NCBI GenBank assembly: GCA_015039465.1
Contig: MU130154.1
Coordinates: forward strand, 785,065-849,064
DNA: 64,000 nt
Direction: 5' to 3'
Source of the DNA: Phlegmacium glaucopus
Taxonomy: Eukaryota > Basidiomycota > Agaricomycetes > Agaricales > Cortinariaceae
The notes under the pieces were generated by a model. That model was not told the origin of the DNA, made no database searches, and worked only from the letters and a program-made list of their open reading frames with translations. Shown piece after piece: positions 11,166 through 24,298 of this stretch; position 1 is the stretch's first letter; each line of letters starts with the position of its first letter. The translations under genes and the position numbers were made by a program.

Positions 11166-12407
11166 ACCCGATTATGCAGATTGTGGAAGGAAGAGGAAAG
11201 AGAATAAAATTTGTAAAATGCACATAAATCTGTTATCGGCCGATTCGGCCCGCTCTTCATTTTTAGATAGCTGACTCAGATACTAATAGAACATTGACCA
11301 AAAAAAGGTCATCGGGGCTTTCCGGGCTTTACTCGGGTTTCCTTTCTCATGGCAACCCCTAGTAATTCGGGGTTTTCACGGTTTTTTGGGTTCTTTTTTT
11401 TTGTGTTTTTCGGGTCAAAATAACCATTATATGAGTTGCTAAACTGTTACATATGTATGTGCTTATGAAGAATAGGTAGACAAGCCAATTCAAATATGTT
11501 TCTAGATTTTCCGTATGGGAACAAACGAGATAAGAATCAAACCACATGACATCTTATCAGTGTAGCGTGATACATGAAAATCCAAACATAACGTATAACT
11601 GAGTATCATAGTAGTAAAGGGTTGATAAAAAGGGGGGAAAATTTTGTGTTGGATATTATCCTATACACACCTTCAGACCATGAAGAAAACTCCAAACGGC
11701 CATCCACGCGCCATTTGGCGGTGTGGCAACAGTGGCCAGGTAACCTCTTCAACCCAAATATACATATCAAGGGACTTAGAAGACCATGCCAGGTTGCCGT
11801 ATGTAAACTAGCTGATTAATGTCTCCATATATTTACAGTCTGGGGAGGAAGCTGCAATCCTAGTCTACAAAAGTCCAATTTATTCAAGCCGTCCAAGCCC
11901 CACATGCAGTAATCCTTGTTTAAGTCAAGACACAATCAAGACAGGTCGTGAACAGAAGTACACCCTATCATATCGGAAGAGTGCGATTGCAGTTGCGCAC
12001 GTTCAATGTCATTGTCAATGGCTGTAGGACTGTAGATAGTCCTGAGTCCAGAGTGCGGTGACTGCGGTCCGATACCACCTACATTTATTATTAATTTGTC
12101 ACGTGTAAATCTTATTAGTAAGCGAAAAATCTGCCTTGTCACTTGGGATTAGCTATGAAAATTAGTTGGTGCCATGTCGTTGGGGCTAATAATATCCGAT
12201 TCCATAGCCAACATGATTGATTATGAAAATTGAGCCGTGCATAACACAAGCTAGTACATTTTCAGCCTCAAGCTTACTCCCGTCCCGCGCGGCACCTTGG
12301 CAAGACCAGAAACGCGTTTAGTCAGCGTATTGGTCAGCGGTCACGATGTCATGATTCACAACAGAAAGTCAGGTTAAATCAAGGATTCATTCAGTCACCA
12401 CAAGGAT
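11166..12407. other. Intergenic between divergent bZIP and CWC24 genes
   Basis: About 1.2 kb with stops in all frames and T-rich tracts near 11380-11420. It should contain both promoters. I recognise no gene or RNA. Confidence 0.5.
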
Positions 12408-13556
12408 ATGGCCTCTACCGGAGAACAAGTAATCGTTCCTTTTTTCAAAAAGAAAGGCAAAGGACGCCCGACGACTACTCGGAAACGCTCGGCTTCTCCT
12501 ACTGGCGATATTTCAACAAACTCGGGCCTTACACCATCTTCCATATTGAAGTCTGAAGTCATAATTCCCTCTAAAAAAGGGACATCCAATCTCCTTAGTG
12601 CAGGGACAAAGCGCACTTCTTCCCAACGTGATGGTATTGACGACCTTGATGCGCCAGAAAAGGATGGACCAGATGTCAAGTGGACAGCTGCAGGTTCTCA
12701 TCTCCACGCTGCTCTGGATATATTGGCCGGCGACGAGGCAGAGGAATTATTAGCGAAGCGCCGGAGGAAGGAGAAGGCCGATGCTGGCGAGGACGATGAA
12801 GAGGTGCCGGACGACGGCAAATATCATGGCCAGAGTGCCTATCGAAGTCACATCAAGAAAAGCACGGAGGTGCCCAAAGCCATGAGAGTTGGGCCCCAGC
12901 GAAGCGCCACCACTATCCGGACAGTGACAATTGTTGATTACCAACCAGATGTATGTAAAGATTATAAAGGTACGTTACTGGTCTGCGCTTCGATCCATTC
13001 TTTTTGGTCTAAATAATATAAACCTGACAATCTTGTTTAGAAACCGGTTATTGTGGATTCGGTGACACTTGTAAATTTCTTCACGATCGGGGGACATGTA
13101 AGCCTTACCACTATATAATGATCAAACCAGGAACTGACGGTTTTTCTTTTTTTTTTTCTTTTAGATTTGGCCGGTTGGCAGCTTGATAAATTGGCTGAAA
13201 CTGCCAAGAAGCAAGTTGAAGATGAATCGGATGACGACTCGGACGAGGACGTTCCTTTTGCATGCCTCATTTGCAGGAAACATTATACTGATCCAGTTGT
13301 GACTCGTTGTGGTCATTACTTCTGCTCTGCGTGTGCAATAAAACGGTACGCCAAAACGCCAAAGTGCCTTGCCTGCGGCGCCCCGACTGGGGGGATTTTC
13401 AACCGTGCAGACAAGATTATAGACAAAGTCAACAAGAAAAGAAAGGCTAAAGAGGAGAAAGAGGCGGACGACCCTGGAACAGATGACAAGGATATTCAGA
13501 TCCAAGGTCTGGAGTCGGCAGAAGTTGCTGATTCCGACGATTCGGAGTCGGAGTGA
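12408..13556 (+). CDS. CWC24: Pre-mRNA splicing factor Cwc24 (CCCH + RING)
   Basis: A spliceosome component that binds near the 5' splice site before the first catalytic step; human orthologue RNF113A. Three exons: 12408-12969, 13041-13097, 13165-13556; 336 residues. After a charged N-terminus come a conserved [16 protein letters not shown] segment, a CCCH zinc finger ([19 protein letters not shown], split by an intron), a GWQLDK linker and a C3HC4 RING (CLICRKHY ... CGHYFC ... CLACG). The tail is acidic. Domain order and length match Cwc24. Confidence 0.95.
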
Positions 13557-14650
13557 AGACCCAAGTTTTGGCAAATTCGTTTGTTTTCTACATGGTTTAC
13601 ACGCCCTGTCCGTTTTAACCGCTTTCCAGCTTGTCGCGTGTTCTACTTGCACACCCATCGGTCTTCCTCACATGCCTTGATTTCTATCGTGTTCGTCCGA
13701 ATATAAACTTGGAAATCCCAAGCTTGGTTCGTTGGATTTCGCACCCTCAGCTGTCGATGCTGTAGATCTAGGATCTTTGATCTTTTGATAATACGCCCAG
13801 CCGATGTTCTTTGATGGATCTCCAAAATCTCATGATATTGAAGGCTACACTTTATGGGCACGAGGTCGAAGTTCGTAACTACCTGAATCACAAAACATCA
13901 GAATCATGGCGGTTACGCGTATGTCCCTGAAACTGTGTCATATTCTGCCATATTGCTGTAACGATTAGAATAATTTTTTCAAGCGGGAAAGAAGAACTCT
14001 TAGGTCATTGGGGCGCACAGATTGATCGTGTGGGAAACATCGCTGGATGATGATGGCACATCTAGCGGACTGTTTGACAAACCCAAGCGATCTAGTTGAT
14101 TATTTTTCTAAAGCGACATCGTGCATACGAGCGATATTTAAATTGTCCTTTGCCATGGAGACCTCTAGACTGCGGGCAGATGAAGGCTGGGCTGCACCTT
14201 GGATCCGGATTCATGACGAAGTTGAAAAGTGCAATGTAACTACATATATATCGTCTCAAGTTCTAACGTTGCAACCTCTACTTAAGTAGTTAGAACTACT
14301 ACAGCGCAAAATGCCGTACATACAAAGAACATCAATTCATCTATCTTTGACCATTTTTCGGGAATCAAGTAATTTGACGGATAGATCCCCATGAGACGTA
14401 GGCTGTTATGCAGACGCAACAACAAATCGACCATTCTAACCTTCCGCGGAAATGACGATTTTAAGGCAGTCAACGAAGTAGTTAGCAAATCAATGACCAA
14501 CGACGTTTTATAGATGGATATAGATAGCTATTGTAAAATGGACAAGATGCCACTAGAAGACCTAACGATCGATGTCAAAGAAACGTGTTTCAAGGTGAAC
14601 ATAAGGACTGACCCATAATACAGCATTCAAAGCTATCACAACAGAAAAGG
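13557..14650. other. Intergenic, no gene seen
   Basis: Region between the convergent CWC24 and C2H2 genes. Weak frames near 14047-14289 have no recognisable content. Nothing else is seen. Confidence 0.45.
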
Positions 14651-15601
14651 CTACGAGGGTAGTGTAGGCATCTCATCACAGCCATTGTCTAAGTGTCTTT
14701 TGAGGGAATCAGCCCTAGAGAGGAACGATGAGCTCAATTGAAACAAGTGGACCAAAATCATCACCTGCTGAATTCTTTCCCACAATATTTACAGCTATGG
14801 ATGACGGGAGAAACAAGGTGCTGAGTTTCATGGTGTCGTTTTCGGTCATGAGATCTCGAAAACGTCTTTCCACATTTATCGCAGGGAAATCGTTCGCCTG
14901 AGGGAGACGAAGCTGATGTAGGGGATGTACTGGCCGCTGCAGATGCTGTCCGTGGACGCCCAGTCACAATCCGGGGACGGTGGTGCCCGTGAACCCCTTG
15001 GGCATGAGAAGAAGGAACCAAATGAAGTGGGGCTGGGTAATCAAGGGAGGGGGAAGCGTATGGGTCTTCTGGTATAGTAGGTGACTGTGGCGTTGTCAGA
15101 TGGTGGGGATAATTGGAATAAGAATTAGCTATTTCAGATGGGGTAGGAATACGTGGATGTGGGTGGTGCGTGCGGTACTCAGGGGGAATGTATGGCGCAT
15201 CATAATATTGGTTTTGAGGCGCATACGTCGGCTGCGAGATAGATAAGCTCGAAGACGAGGCCACAACACCATGTGAGTTAAGATATCGACTATCACGAGG
15301 CGAATTAGGATAACGATGGGTTGGAACGAGAGAGGGTGTCATGCTGCGAACGTATGTGTTAGAGTGGTTGGTGTCTACCATGGCTGATCAGTAAGCACAA
15401 ACACAGGTCATGGAGAAATAATGCACATTCATTGACGTTACCCACTGTGTGAGTAGGAGCAGCATAGTAGTGAGTGCTGCCATCGTACTGTTGATATCCT
15501 GTCGCAACATACTCCCCACTGTGATGAGGCACATGGCCAGGTGGGTAGGCCGTGCTTTGATCGTCGTAAGAGTAGGCAGGCCGTGGGTCACGTTGATGCA
15601 T
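14651..15601 (-). CDS. C2H2 zinc-finger transcription factor
   Basis: Three exons on the minus strand: 15601-15442, 15383-14765, 14714-14651; 280 residues. The N-terminal 200 residues are rich in Tyr, Pro, Ser and His. The C-terminus has two fingers: a classical one (CDKCGKTFSRSHDRKRHHETQH) and a second one split by the last intron (CKYCGKEFSR joined to ADSLKRHLDNGC), which ends in Cys in place of the second His. The terminal exon is only 64 nt; without it the second finger would be cut after EFSR. An upstream in-frame ATG at 15682 would add 27 residues; I chose 15601 because the protein then starts at the low-complexity Tyr/Pro region, but this is not certain. Targets unknown. Confidence 0.82.
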
Positions 15602-17133
15602 AGATGTAGCAGCAGCAAACGGGACGAAACGAACTTTTGAGACAGTGGTCTGAGAGAGAGCGAAGTTTTGACCGAGGAGCAATGGGAAAGTTAGTTGTCC
15701 TTTAATAAGACGGAACCGGCGAGACGTCTGCTAGCTAACTTGGCAACTAAATGGATCGGGGAACGAGAATCCGCGAATTAGATCATGACCATTCTTTGAT
15801 CTTTGGACCGAATTTGAGCGACGGAAGAGCCCGTTATCCACGGCGGCCAACTACTTTGAACTTAGCTATACTTGCTGTAAGAACTATGATTTAAGAAGCT
15901 TCTGAGACTACCCACATCGAAAGCAGCAAGGTCTACCTATATGCCTCTGATCAGGCGGTTACTTTGGCTGGAAAATCAATCATGGAAACCGTTTCTAGAT
16001 GCAGTTCGGAACAGCAAGGATGAATCTAGAGATGTGCGTGCCTTCGAAAATGCTAGATTTGGAGGGGGTTAAACCGTTAAAAAATCGAGAAGATAACCAA
16101 AAGAGGTTAGCCACCATGCCATAACTTGACGAAAAATGATGTATAGAAGGAAGTATAATTAATGCGCAATTTTAGGTTTACACCCACTTGTAGCCTCGTC
16201 CATGTGGGGCCAATGACAAAGGCCAAAAAGCGCTTCAAAAAAACGATGAATTGTTCCCAAACGTAGAACTTGGAGGGAAACGGCCGTACCTATGTAAGCT
16301 ATTTAATCGCAGAGCGGGCGACGAAACGACTCGAAGCTGTGGGAAATTTAAAATTTGAAATGGTAGACCCTGGACAAGATAGTAAATCTTGTCCGTGGAA
16401 AAGGCAGAGGTTTCCACATGCACGCCTTAACTTTTTTAATTCCTGCTGCCAGTTGGTTGTAAGTACCATTGTGGGACAATCGCTGAGTTCCACAGCGCAG
16501 TATTTTTTAATGCCGAAAGGAGTTATATCTTTTTTTTCCCCCGCAGACCAAGCCCACCGTCGTTCCGTCACGCTTAGGCCATCACAACTTGAAAGTTGCA
16601 CAAGATATGTCATCTCTTGAATAACGTATATACGTGAGTAGGATGCACCGGCGGCAGATAACCTAAGTTAACCGAAATCGAACGACAATCTGCAGGATCG
16701 GCTTCGAGTGTCGTAGAAAAAATTTCCACAATGTCTGTCGGCTGAAAGGTTCCTGCGAAGGACCGAATTTAAGAAGATCTCTAATCCCGAATAAAGCTAC
16801 TGATGATACCGAGTTAGCCATAGAAAGCGAACAAAACGCGATGGCTAGACCATGCTACGCTTTTGAGGAGCCTGATGGAAATATAAATGACTTGCATCTG
16901 ACGGTGAAAAAGTTTGAGGAACATGGCGGTTAGCATGTACGGCGACTGAGAAAGCACTGGCAAGGAAATGCGGTTTGCGCCAAAGCTACTTGCACTCAGA
17001 TGTCAAATATGACCAGAATTAGACGCAAATGAAGCCAGAGGTGCCGAACACATCGCTTTGGTGCGGAGAAGCTGCTGGAAAATAGAGTTAAACAAATAAC
17101 CACTAAAGCCCTTGAATTTATTTATTTCTGAAA
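15602..17133. other. Intergenic with one orphan open segment
   Basis: About 1.5 kb. Between 16667 and 16933 one plus-strand frame stays open and reads like a protein segment (Cys/Arg-rich, then acidic), but it lacks an early ATG and I cannot join it to flanking exons. Elsewhere nothing is recognised. Confidence 0.35.
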
Positions 17134-18431
17134 ATGGCTCCTTTTGATCTCGACGCATGTATACAGCAATTGCTACGAAAACAACTCCTCCACGAGGTAT
17201 TGCTCCGCGAAATATGTGAGAAAACGAAGGAGGTCCTTATGCGCGAGTCCAACGTTGTCCATGTTAGCGCACCAGTTACTGTTGTTGGTGATATCCATGG
17301 GTGAGTCATCCCAACGATAATTTGCTACAGAAATCTTAATGAAATCAACAAGGCAATTCTATGACCTTATAGAAATATTTCGTATAGGAGGCTACGCCCC
17401 CAACACTAACTATCTTTTTCTTGGTATGCCAATCATATTCCGTCGAGCATCCCTTGACATCTCTCCAAGGCGACTATGTAGACCGTGGCTTGTTCAGCGT
17501 TGAAACAATATCATTGCTGACATGTCTAAAACTTCGATATCCGGACCGCGTCCAGTTAATTAGAGGAAATCACGAGTCAAGAGCAGTCACTCAAGTCAGC
17601 CATTATCATTGTTTGATACGATGATCCTCCCTTATATCCCCAAAGACGTATGGGTTCTATACAGAATGTGTACGGAAATACGGAACTTCCCATGTTTGGA
17701 CGTACTTCACGGATATGTTTGACTTCCTGACGCTGTCCGTTGTCATCGATGATCGGATATTCTGCGTTCACGGCGGTAGGCTTCAGACAATCCTATCTAT
17801 ACGTTAGAATAACCTCTGGCAGGCCTTTCACCCTCGATCCACTCAATTGATCAAATCAAAGTTGTCGATCGATTTAGAGGTATGCTTCACTTGTTCTGAC
17901 GTTATTGTGTTGCATATCCTAACGATAACCCCAGAAATCCCTCACGAAGGCCCAATGGCTGACCTTGTGTGGTCGGATCCTGACCCCGAAAAGGAAGACT
18001 TCGCCATCTCACCAAGGTGCGATGCACCCGCTTGTCCGTTTAGCGTTCTTAATATAATATTTCTCAGAGGGGCAGGTTATACGTTTGGTTCCGGCGTGGT
18101 GTATAAGTTTCTCGATCAAAATAACATGTCGCACATTCTTCGCGCACATCAACTTTGTATGGAGGGATATGCTTCTCTATTCGATAAACATCTTTCAACT
18201 GTATGGTCGGCACCGAACTACTGCTATCGCTGCGGGAATTCAGCAAGCATCCTTGAAGTAGGACCTGGGGGTTCAATGTATTTCAACGTCTTTGACGCAG
18301 CCCCTGAAAACGAGCGGGATGGGCCTAGTCAACAAGCTGCACAAAATGCCGGTGGAAAGGTGTGTTACCAATATCGTCTGCAGATCAATCATGCTTCATA
18401 AATTTTGCAGCTTCCAGAATATTTCTTATGA
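17134..18431 (+). CDS. PPG1: PPG1-type serine/threonine protein phosphatase
   Basis: Catalytic subunit of the PP2A-like PPP family. Eight exons: 17134-17300, 17353-17423, 17470-17594, 17646-17775, 17823-17879, 17935-18016, 18068-18359, 18411-18431; 314 residues. All metal-binding motifs are present: GDIHGQF, GDYVDRG, RGNHES, the HGGLSP histidine and [11 protein letters not shown]. The 5' half ([19 protein letters not shown]) and an insert after [11 protein letters not shown] resemble yeast Ppg1 more than PP2A, PP4 or PP6. The last exon encodes only LPEYFL and the stop. This supplies the C-terminal Tyr-Phe-Leu that is carboxymethylated in PP2A-like enzymes. In yeast Ppg1 works with the Far complex; that partnership is inferred here. 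Confidence 0.9.
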
Positions 18432-18651
18432 AATAACTAATAATATATATAGATCCATGGTCTGCCGTAATTGTACTTTTGCAAGGAGAAACTTGTGCTG
18501 AAGTTAATTACTTATCTATGTTCACAGCACTCGACGTTCAACTGTGAATGATATTACAAGTCGTATGACTACGACCAAAGGTTACTTGTCCCAGTTAATG
18601 GCGATTCGTCGCATTTCAGAAGGCCAGAGAAGTTGAAGAGGAAAAGAGATG

Positions 18652-20134
18652 TCACTTTGAACTCAAGCGCCTCTTTGGCAGAAGCATATACCATCGAGCG
18701 ATCCCTTTTGGAAACCGTAGCACACCCTTCCTGAAAGCGACCCTCGCTACAAAGACGATGACGGTGAGGCATATTCCGATCGTAATATGAGTTCGCCATC
18801 GCATCCAGAAAAGGATCGCTAGAGTCCGAGCAAGGTCTCGTTTTCGACGACGGCCATGGGGAAGAGATAATGAGCGTCGATTTGATGTCGAGGTTGACAC
18901 TGGGTAACCAAAAAATGGGTTAAAGGCTGACATTGCGGATAGCCGTGATACTGGGACGGTAGAAGGCTTTGAGGTTACCGTGGATTGGTCTGATAGGGGA
19001 GATGCATCTCGGGATCGTTGTTCAGAGTGCGCCGGATCCTCCAGATTCGCCAACGAAGGTAGAGTCCCTCCATAGTCTATGTCCAGCTGTGAGGTTTTTG
19101 GTAAAAGTACCCTTAAATGAGGCCTACCTTGTGGTAAAGCCGAAGGTGTAAAGATTCTCAACAGATCTTCGTTTGACGGAAAAAATACTCTCGATAGTGC
19201 GGTTTCTGGCAACAGACGCCTGGGCAGCAGTCAGGTCTCCTCATAAGAGGCGAAAAAAAATGTACTTGAAAATGTTCCACATTCCCGAGTGGGTCCATGA
19301 ATAATTTAGAATAAACACTGTTGAGATCGATGAAGTGAAAGAATGGATGGCGCAAGAAAGAGTAACTAACCTCCTGCTACCATGCCAGGAAACATAGGAA
19401 TGACTTCGTGAAGAATCCAACGAAATAAATCAATATTCTGAAGTACAATCACATCGGAGCGTAAGCTTTCATATAGGAATTTCTTACGATGCTTTGAAGC
19501 GACAGCTGACGGAGGTCGAGCAATGCCACATATTGAAGAGTCGGTTCCCTGACATCCTTCGCTCCATCATAAAGAACTTTCAGATGTATTCTGAGCTGTT
19601 CAAAAGCCTTGATAATAAAATGCTTTTGCGATTTGATGTCCTCGTTCAGCGGAGTGACTTTGATAACCAAGATGGGTCTACCAAACGGGTCATAGGCAGG
19701 AAGGCAATGAAGGTTGGGCATTGGAAACGAAGGTTCCGGAGGCCACATGTTATTCAAACGCCAAATCACGGTCTTCCGAATTGCTTCCAGTGAGAAGGAT
19801 TTCGTAAATTTATTGCGCTATAGATTTTCTGGGTCATAAAACTGCCGGTCACAAGCAGAAAATTAGGCTCACCCTCGAGATACGGAAGATAGATGCTTAG
19901 TAGACTGTTGTCACTCAGATAAACTTAAGCTAGAAATAAAAGACACGTACGTGTATCGCATAGCCAATCCGTTGCCCATTCTACGGCTTCCTGGCAAAGT
20001 TCGAGTTCGTCGGCTACGGAGGGCAAGATATCCTGAATCAAGGTGTCCTGTAGATTGAGTACATCTTCCAGGTTAGAATTATACTGTTGTAGGAGATTAT
20101 CTCTGTTTTTCCGTAGCCGTTCATGTGTTTCCAT
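18652..20134 (-). CDS. CRAL-TRIO (Sec14-like) lipid-binding protein with C-terminal anchor
   Basis: Seven exons on the minus strand: 20134-19951, 19895-19873, 19817-19488, 19437-19371, 19317-19266, 19219-19128, 19076-18652; 390 residues. The second exon is only 23 nt. An N-terminal helical region (NLEDVLNLQDTLIQDILPS) is followed by a CRAL-TRIO N segment (RNKFTKSFSLEAIRKT), then the lipid-binding core (FGRPILVIKVTPLN, YVALLDLRQLS, FRWILHEVIPMFPGMVAG, NYSWTHSGMW, FFPSNEDLL, DYGGTLPSL). A Ser-rich linker leads to one hydrophobic helix (THITIGICLTVIVFVARVAF) near the C-terminus, which suggests membrane anchoring. ATG 20134 is the first solid start; an extra upstream exon cannot be excluded. Ligand unknown. 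Confidence 0.85.
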
Positions 20135-22210
20135 GCGGTGAAAGTCCAAGTCCTACTTTCATTAGTGTGACTGTCACAGTAGTTTATGGCGGTACCCTTT
20201 CCCACGTTCAATAAATATAAGGTGCATGCGCACCGAATGGACATTGTTCAAGACGTCCATCGCTGAGGGTGGAAAGCTTCTGATAGAATAAGAAATAGGC
20301 ATCTCCAAATTATTCCAGTTCGACTAGTGACACTAGATGGACCAGAGTCTGGTAGTCTTTCCGATTCTTGATCCATCAAAAGCGGGTCGTAATAATCTGG
20401 AAGAATAATATATAAATATCAAGCGTCCAGTGATCAGACGTCAAGGAAGGGCGAAGAATAAATCAATCCAAAGAATATGTCTGCTTGGATTATATTCTCG
20501 AAATGCCAATAATCAGATCAGTTCGAGAAGCGAACATTATGTTCATCTATGGAGATTACGAGACCTGTTTGGAGCGAAGGATCACAGAAAAAAAGGATCG
20601 GGTAACTAGTCATTGATAAAATAGGCCCGACGATACGGTAATTTCGTTGGAGTGGTATCCGACATCGTCTTCACAAAAACTCGGCAGCTAAACGTCACAA
20701 AATCAGAGACTCGGAGTGGAGACCGACCAACTAATCACGAGTGCTCAGATTGTCCAGGAACGATTGGAAATGATAGCTGACATATTACACGAAACTCGAG
20801 AGGGATTGGATTCTCGAGGTGGCGCAGCAGCCGGTAAAGTAAATTGCATCTCCTGTAAAGATGCAAAAATCATGGATGTTAACAACGGCTGAAAATTGGA
20901 TCCACTTCTTGCCTAGAGTTTAGTATGGAACTTCAAAATCATGCAATAATCGCAGCATGACCCATACTTGCATGGGCTCTCCACAATAGGTGATCATACA
21001 ATTTATGGTCGACCGTTCTTTGGCCAAGTACAAAGGGTATCCAGCCCGAAGGCCGCCACGCATTTTTAACGTCAAGATATCTATACCTTGATTCGTACTA
21101 GCCCTAGCTTCGCTATCGGACATAAATGTAAGTCCAGTAGTATATCCGCCTGTTCTAGATGAACAGATGGATAAGTTCATTGGAGAAGCAACCATACACA
21201 AATACGCACCAGCATCATCCGAGTACTCCGGTATTTAAATACGTGTTTCGCAAGGTTCAACGGAGTAATAGATACGACTATGGGCAGGGCATGTTGATTA
21301 AATCCTGATCGAAGGCTAATGAAATTGCGTAGTTTGTAGGAGTGAAACGCGACACTGAGAACGGCTGTAAGCCATTCCATTTCGAGAATATGGATGCTCC
21401 CATAGTTGGAGTACGTGTAGAGGTGGCCTTTTGACTTTTGACACCTGAGCCAAGCCTACAACTGCGAATTTTGAAAAACGTCCGAAGTCGTATTTCGAGA
21501 TGAAGCAGGCTTAAGCGTAGATCAATCGTACAAGCGGCTGGAAATCGCTAGAATACAGGCAGCATAGGAGCTTGAGCATTAAAATTTGAGTGGTCTTACT
21601 ACTAATCGATTAAGAACAAGGGAATGAGCTGTTGAAAAATGATGATCCGAGGACGAGCACCATGGAGAGAGAAGCAACAAAGATGCAACTCATCTTATTA
21701 CACCATGCCTAAGACAAGCGAGACCAAGGCATCGCAAGGTTGAATGGAAAAGTTCATTCCTTGTCATCTGCGCGAGAATCTCCAAAGGTAATATCCAATT
21801 TGCGCCGGTAGTGAAAAATATAGGCCTGGTGCCGAGTAATATCCAGTCGCTTTTACATACAGAGTCTTGTTATCTTCCGCCTTCCATTCAGGTTTGACTC
21901 TTTCGTCGGCATGAGACCACAGTTAATATCTTAGTTTCAAGAACTCGAGTAAAAGCAAGACAAGGGAAGTGTCCGAAATTCCCTCGAATCAGAAAGACTC
22001 TCAGCCGGATAACTTTCAGACATGTACGCAAATATTCAGCAGGCATTCAGAAGGTGTGTGCATAAGCGAGTAGAATAACCCAAGTAAGTTGTCAGGGTCA
22101 AGTTGAATCTGGACTATGGTTCTGGAAAGTTGCTTCGGGAAGGATCGACATAATCAGCTTACATAACCAGGGTCTACAAGTTCTGCGACAACGATTCAGA
22201 AATCAGAATA
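20135..22210. other. Intergenic, with a possible relic frame at 20920-21380
   Basis: About 2 kb. Minus-strand frames at 20920-21201 and 21177-21380 have protein-like composition and could be pieces of a spliced or decayed gene, but I cannot join them or name a family. The rest looks non-coding and includes the promoters of the flanking divergent genes. Confidence 0.3.
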
Positions 22211-24298
22211 ATGGCACTGGACGACATGCAAAACTTTTTTACTTGGTTCAAATCTCACAATGGCGAACTAGATGCCTCTTCAATGGACGTGATACAATTT
22301 CCTGCCTCTGAAGGCGGGCGCGGAGCCGTAGCATTAAAGGATATACCTGTGAGTTTATAAAATGCGTTTTGTCCTCCACGGTTTTCACTCTTCAAACTAA
22401 ATTATCTTCTTTTTGAAGGAAGGCCATGTCATATTTACGATACCCCGCTCCCTGATTTTATCGACCCGGACATGTATGCTCCCTCAAAAATTTGGACTTG
22501 ACTCGTGGAAGAAGTCCAGCCTGCATCAAGGTTGGGCCGGGCTTATCCTCTGCATGATGTGGGAAGCTGCCCAAGGATCTCAGTCAAGATGGTCTGCTTA
22601 TTTGGGTAGGAAGAGTTCATGCCAAAAAGAGAAAGCCAATTTTAAATATGGTGTTCTTATTTTTTCAAAGATTTCTTGCCTAAATCATTCGACACACCAA
22701 TTTTTTGGGGTGAAGACGATTTGGCGGAACTGAAAGGTACCTGCGTGGTAGGTTGGTTTCTTCTTTTTTTTCTTTCTCCACTTCCCACCCGCACCATACT
22801 TTGTCGTTTTCATGAAGCTTACACATAGTTAAATTCGCACCAGAAAAAATAGGTAGAGAGCAAGCTGAAAGGGACTACAGGGAGAAGGTCCTGCCTGCTG
22901 TTCAAGTACGTCAATTTGTCAATCAACGCTGCAGAGCAAATATTCATTATTTTATTTAATCCATTCATGATTAGAGCCGGCCCGATTTGTTTGCCAGTCA
23001 GAATGTTGAACAGTATTATTCGATCGAGATGTACCATCTCATGGGAAGTCGCGTATTATCGCGCAGCTTTACCCTTTCCAGAGAGGAAGATGATCATGAA
23101 AATGACGTTGATGATAGCAGCATGGGCAGTGCCATGGACATCGACGGGCCTCTTCATAAAGGTGCTTCAGCCACTGATGACTCCCAAAAAGGTGATAATG
23201 AAGAAGAGGGAGAAGATGAAGAGGAAGAGGAAACTGAAGTTGTCATGATTCCTTTGGCAGACATCTTGAACGCAAGATATGAAACAGAAAATGTACAGCG
23301 AACTCCTGGTTTTGCCCAAGTATATGTATTTCTGACCAGCTGACCATGTTCTCTCCCCAATTCCAGGTTAAGCTCTTCTATGAACAGGAATGTTTAAAAA
23401 TGATTGCTACCAAACTTATTAAGTCAGGGGAACAAATTGTGCGTCCCAACTTACTGGCTTCACTTTCCAAATTGAATGACCTTCCTTGTCAAAATTAGTG
23501 GAACACTTATGGTGACTTGCCTAACGCCGCATTACTTCGAAGCTATGGTCATGTCGACTATCTGTCTCTCCCAGACGGCGGATACGGGAACCCGGGTGAC
23601 GTGGTAGAAATCCGAGCTGACCTGGTAGTGTCTACTATCATGGAGGATCATGGCGATTTTCCCGGAGAGAACATGGACGCAAGAATTGACTGGTGGTTAG
23701 AAGCAGGCGGGGACGAGTATGCCTCCAACACCGCCATGTTGTTGTTTCCTTTAGCTGACAATTGTGAATTCCTACAGTGTCTTCGTACTCGAATTCGATC
23801 TTGAAATACCACCTGCTCTCACATCATTTATCCGTCTCATCCAAATTAACCCTGAATGGGAGAAGGCACAAAACAAGAAAAAACCTCCCAAGCCTAAAAC
23901 AGACGTTCAGACACTAAGCATTATCAGAAACGTCCTTGTCAAGCGATTAGCCCAGTATTCCACCACTTTGAAGGTCAGTCTGTCCTCCCTGCGTGACATA
24001 TCCGATTCACTTCACAATACCTGATCGTCTACTTAATTAACAGGAAGATGAGGCTCTCCTACCCGCCTCCGCTTCCGAACCTGTCATCGCCGCTCCTTCA
24101 CTGAGCTTAAACAGAAGACATGCCATAATTGTGAGGATGGGTGAAAAACGGATCTTGAATAGACTTCTAGAAAAGACGAATGCTATTCTTGCGTCGGCGG
24201 CGGCGCAGGCGTCGACCAGCAGAGAAAATGGAAATAATGGTAAGAGGAAGGTGCCAATATCTGAAAAAGAAGGGATGTCGAAGAAGGTGAGGCAATGA
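22211..24298 (+). CDS. RKM4: Ribosomal lysine N-methyltransferase 4 (SET domain)
   Basis: SETD6/Rkm4-type protein methyltransferase; the yeast enzyme monomethylates ribosomal protein L42. Nine exons: 22211-22348, 22429-22615, 22671-22751, 22844-22905, 22975-23292, 23367-23438, 23499-23716, 23778-23973, 24044-24298; 508 residues. Visible elements are the SET start (EGGRGAVALKDIPEGHVIFTIPR), an I-SET region with an acidic insert (GDNEEEGEDEEEEE), a degenerate ADILNARYE replacing the NHS-type motif, GEQIWNTYGDLPNAALLRSYG (cofactor and Tyr motif) and a Rubis substrate-binding C-terminal domain. The start ATG 22211 follows the family N-terminus. Substrate assignment is by family only. Confidence 0.88.

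Noticed and set aside
11375..11425. T-rich tract as a possible poly-T retroelement mark
   Set aside because: No target-site duplication or element sequence beside it.
19925..20149. A start slightly upstream in the CRAL-TRIO gene
   Set aside because: The codon there is TTG; the first ATG is at 20134.
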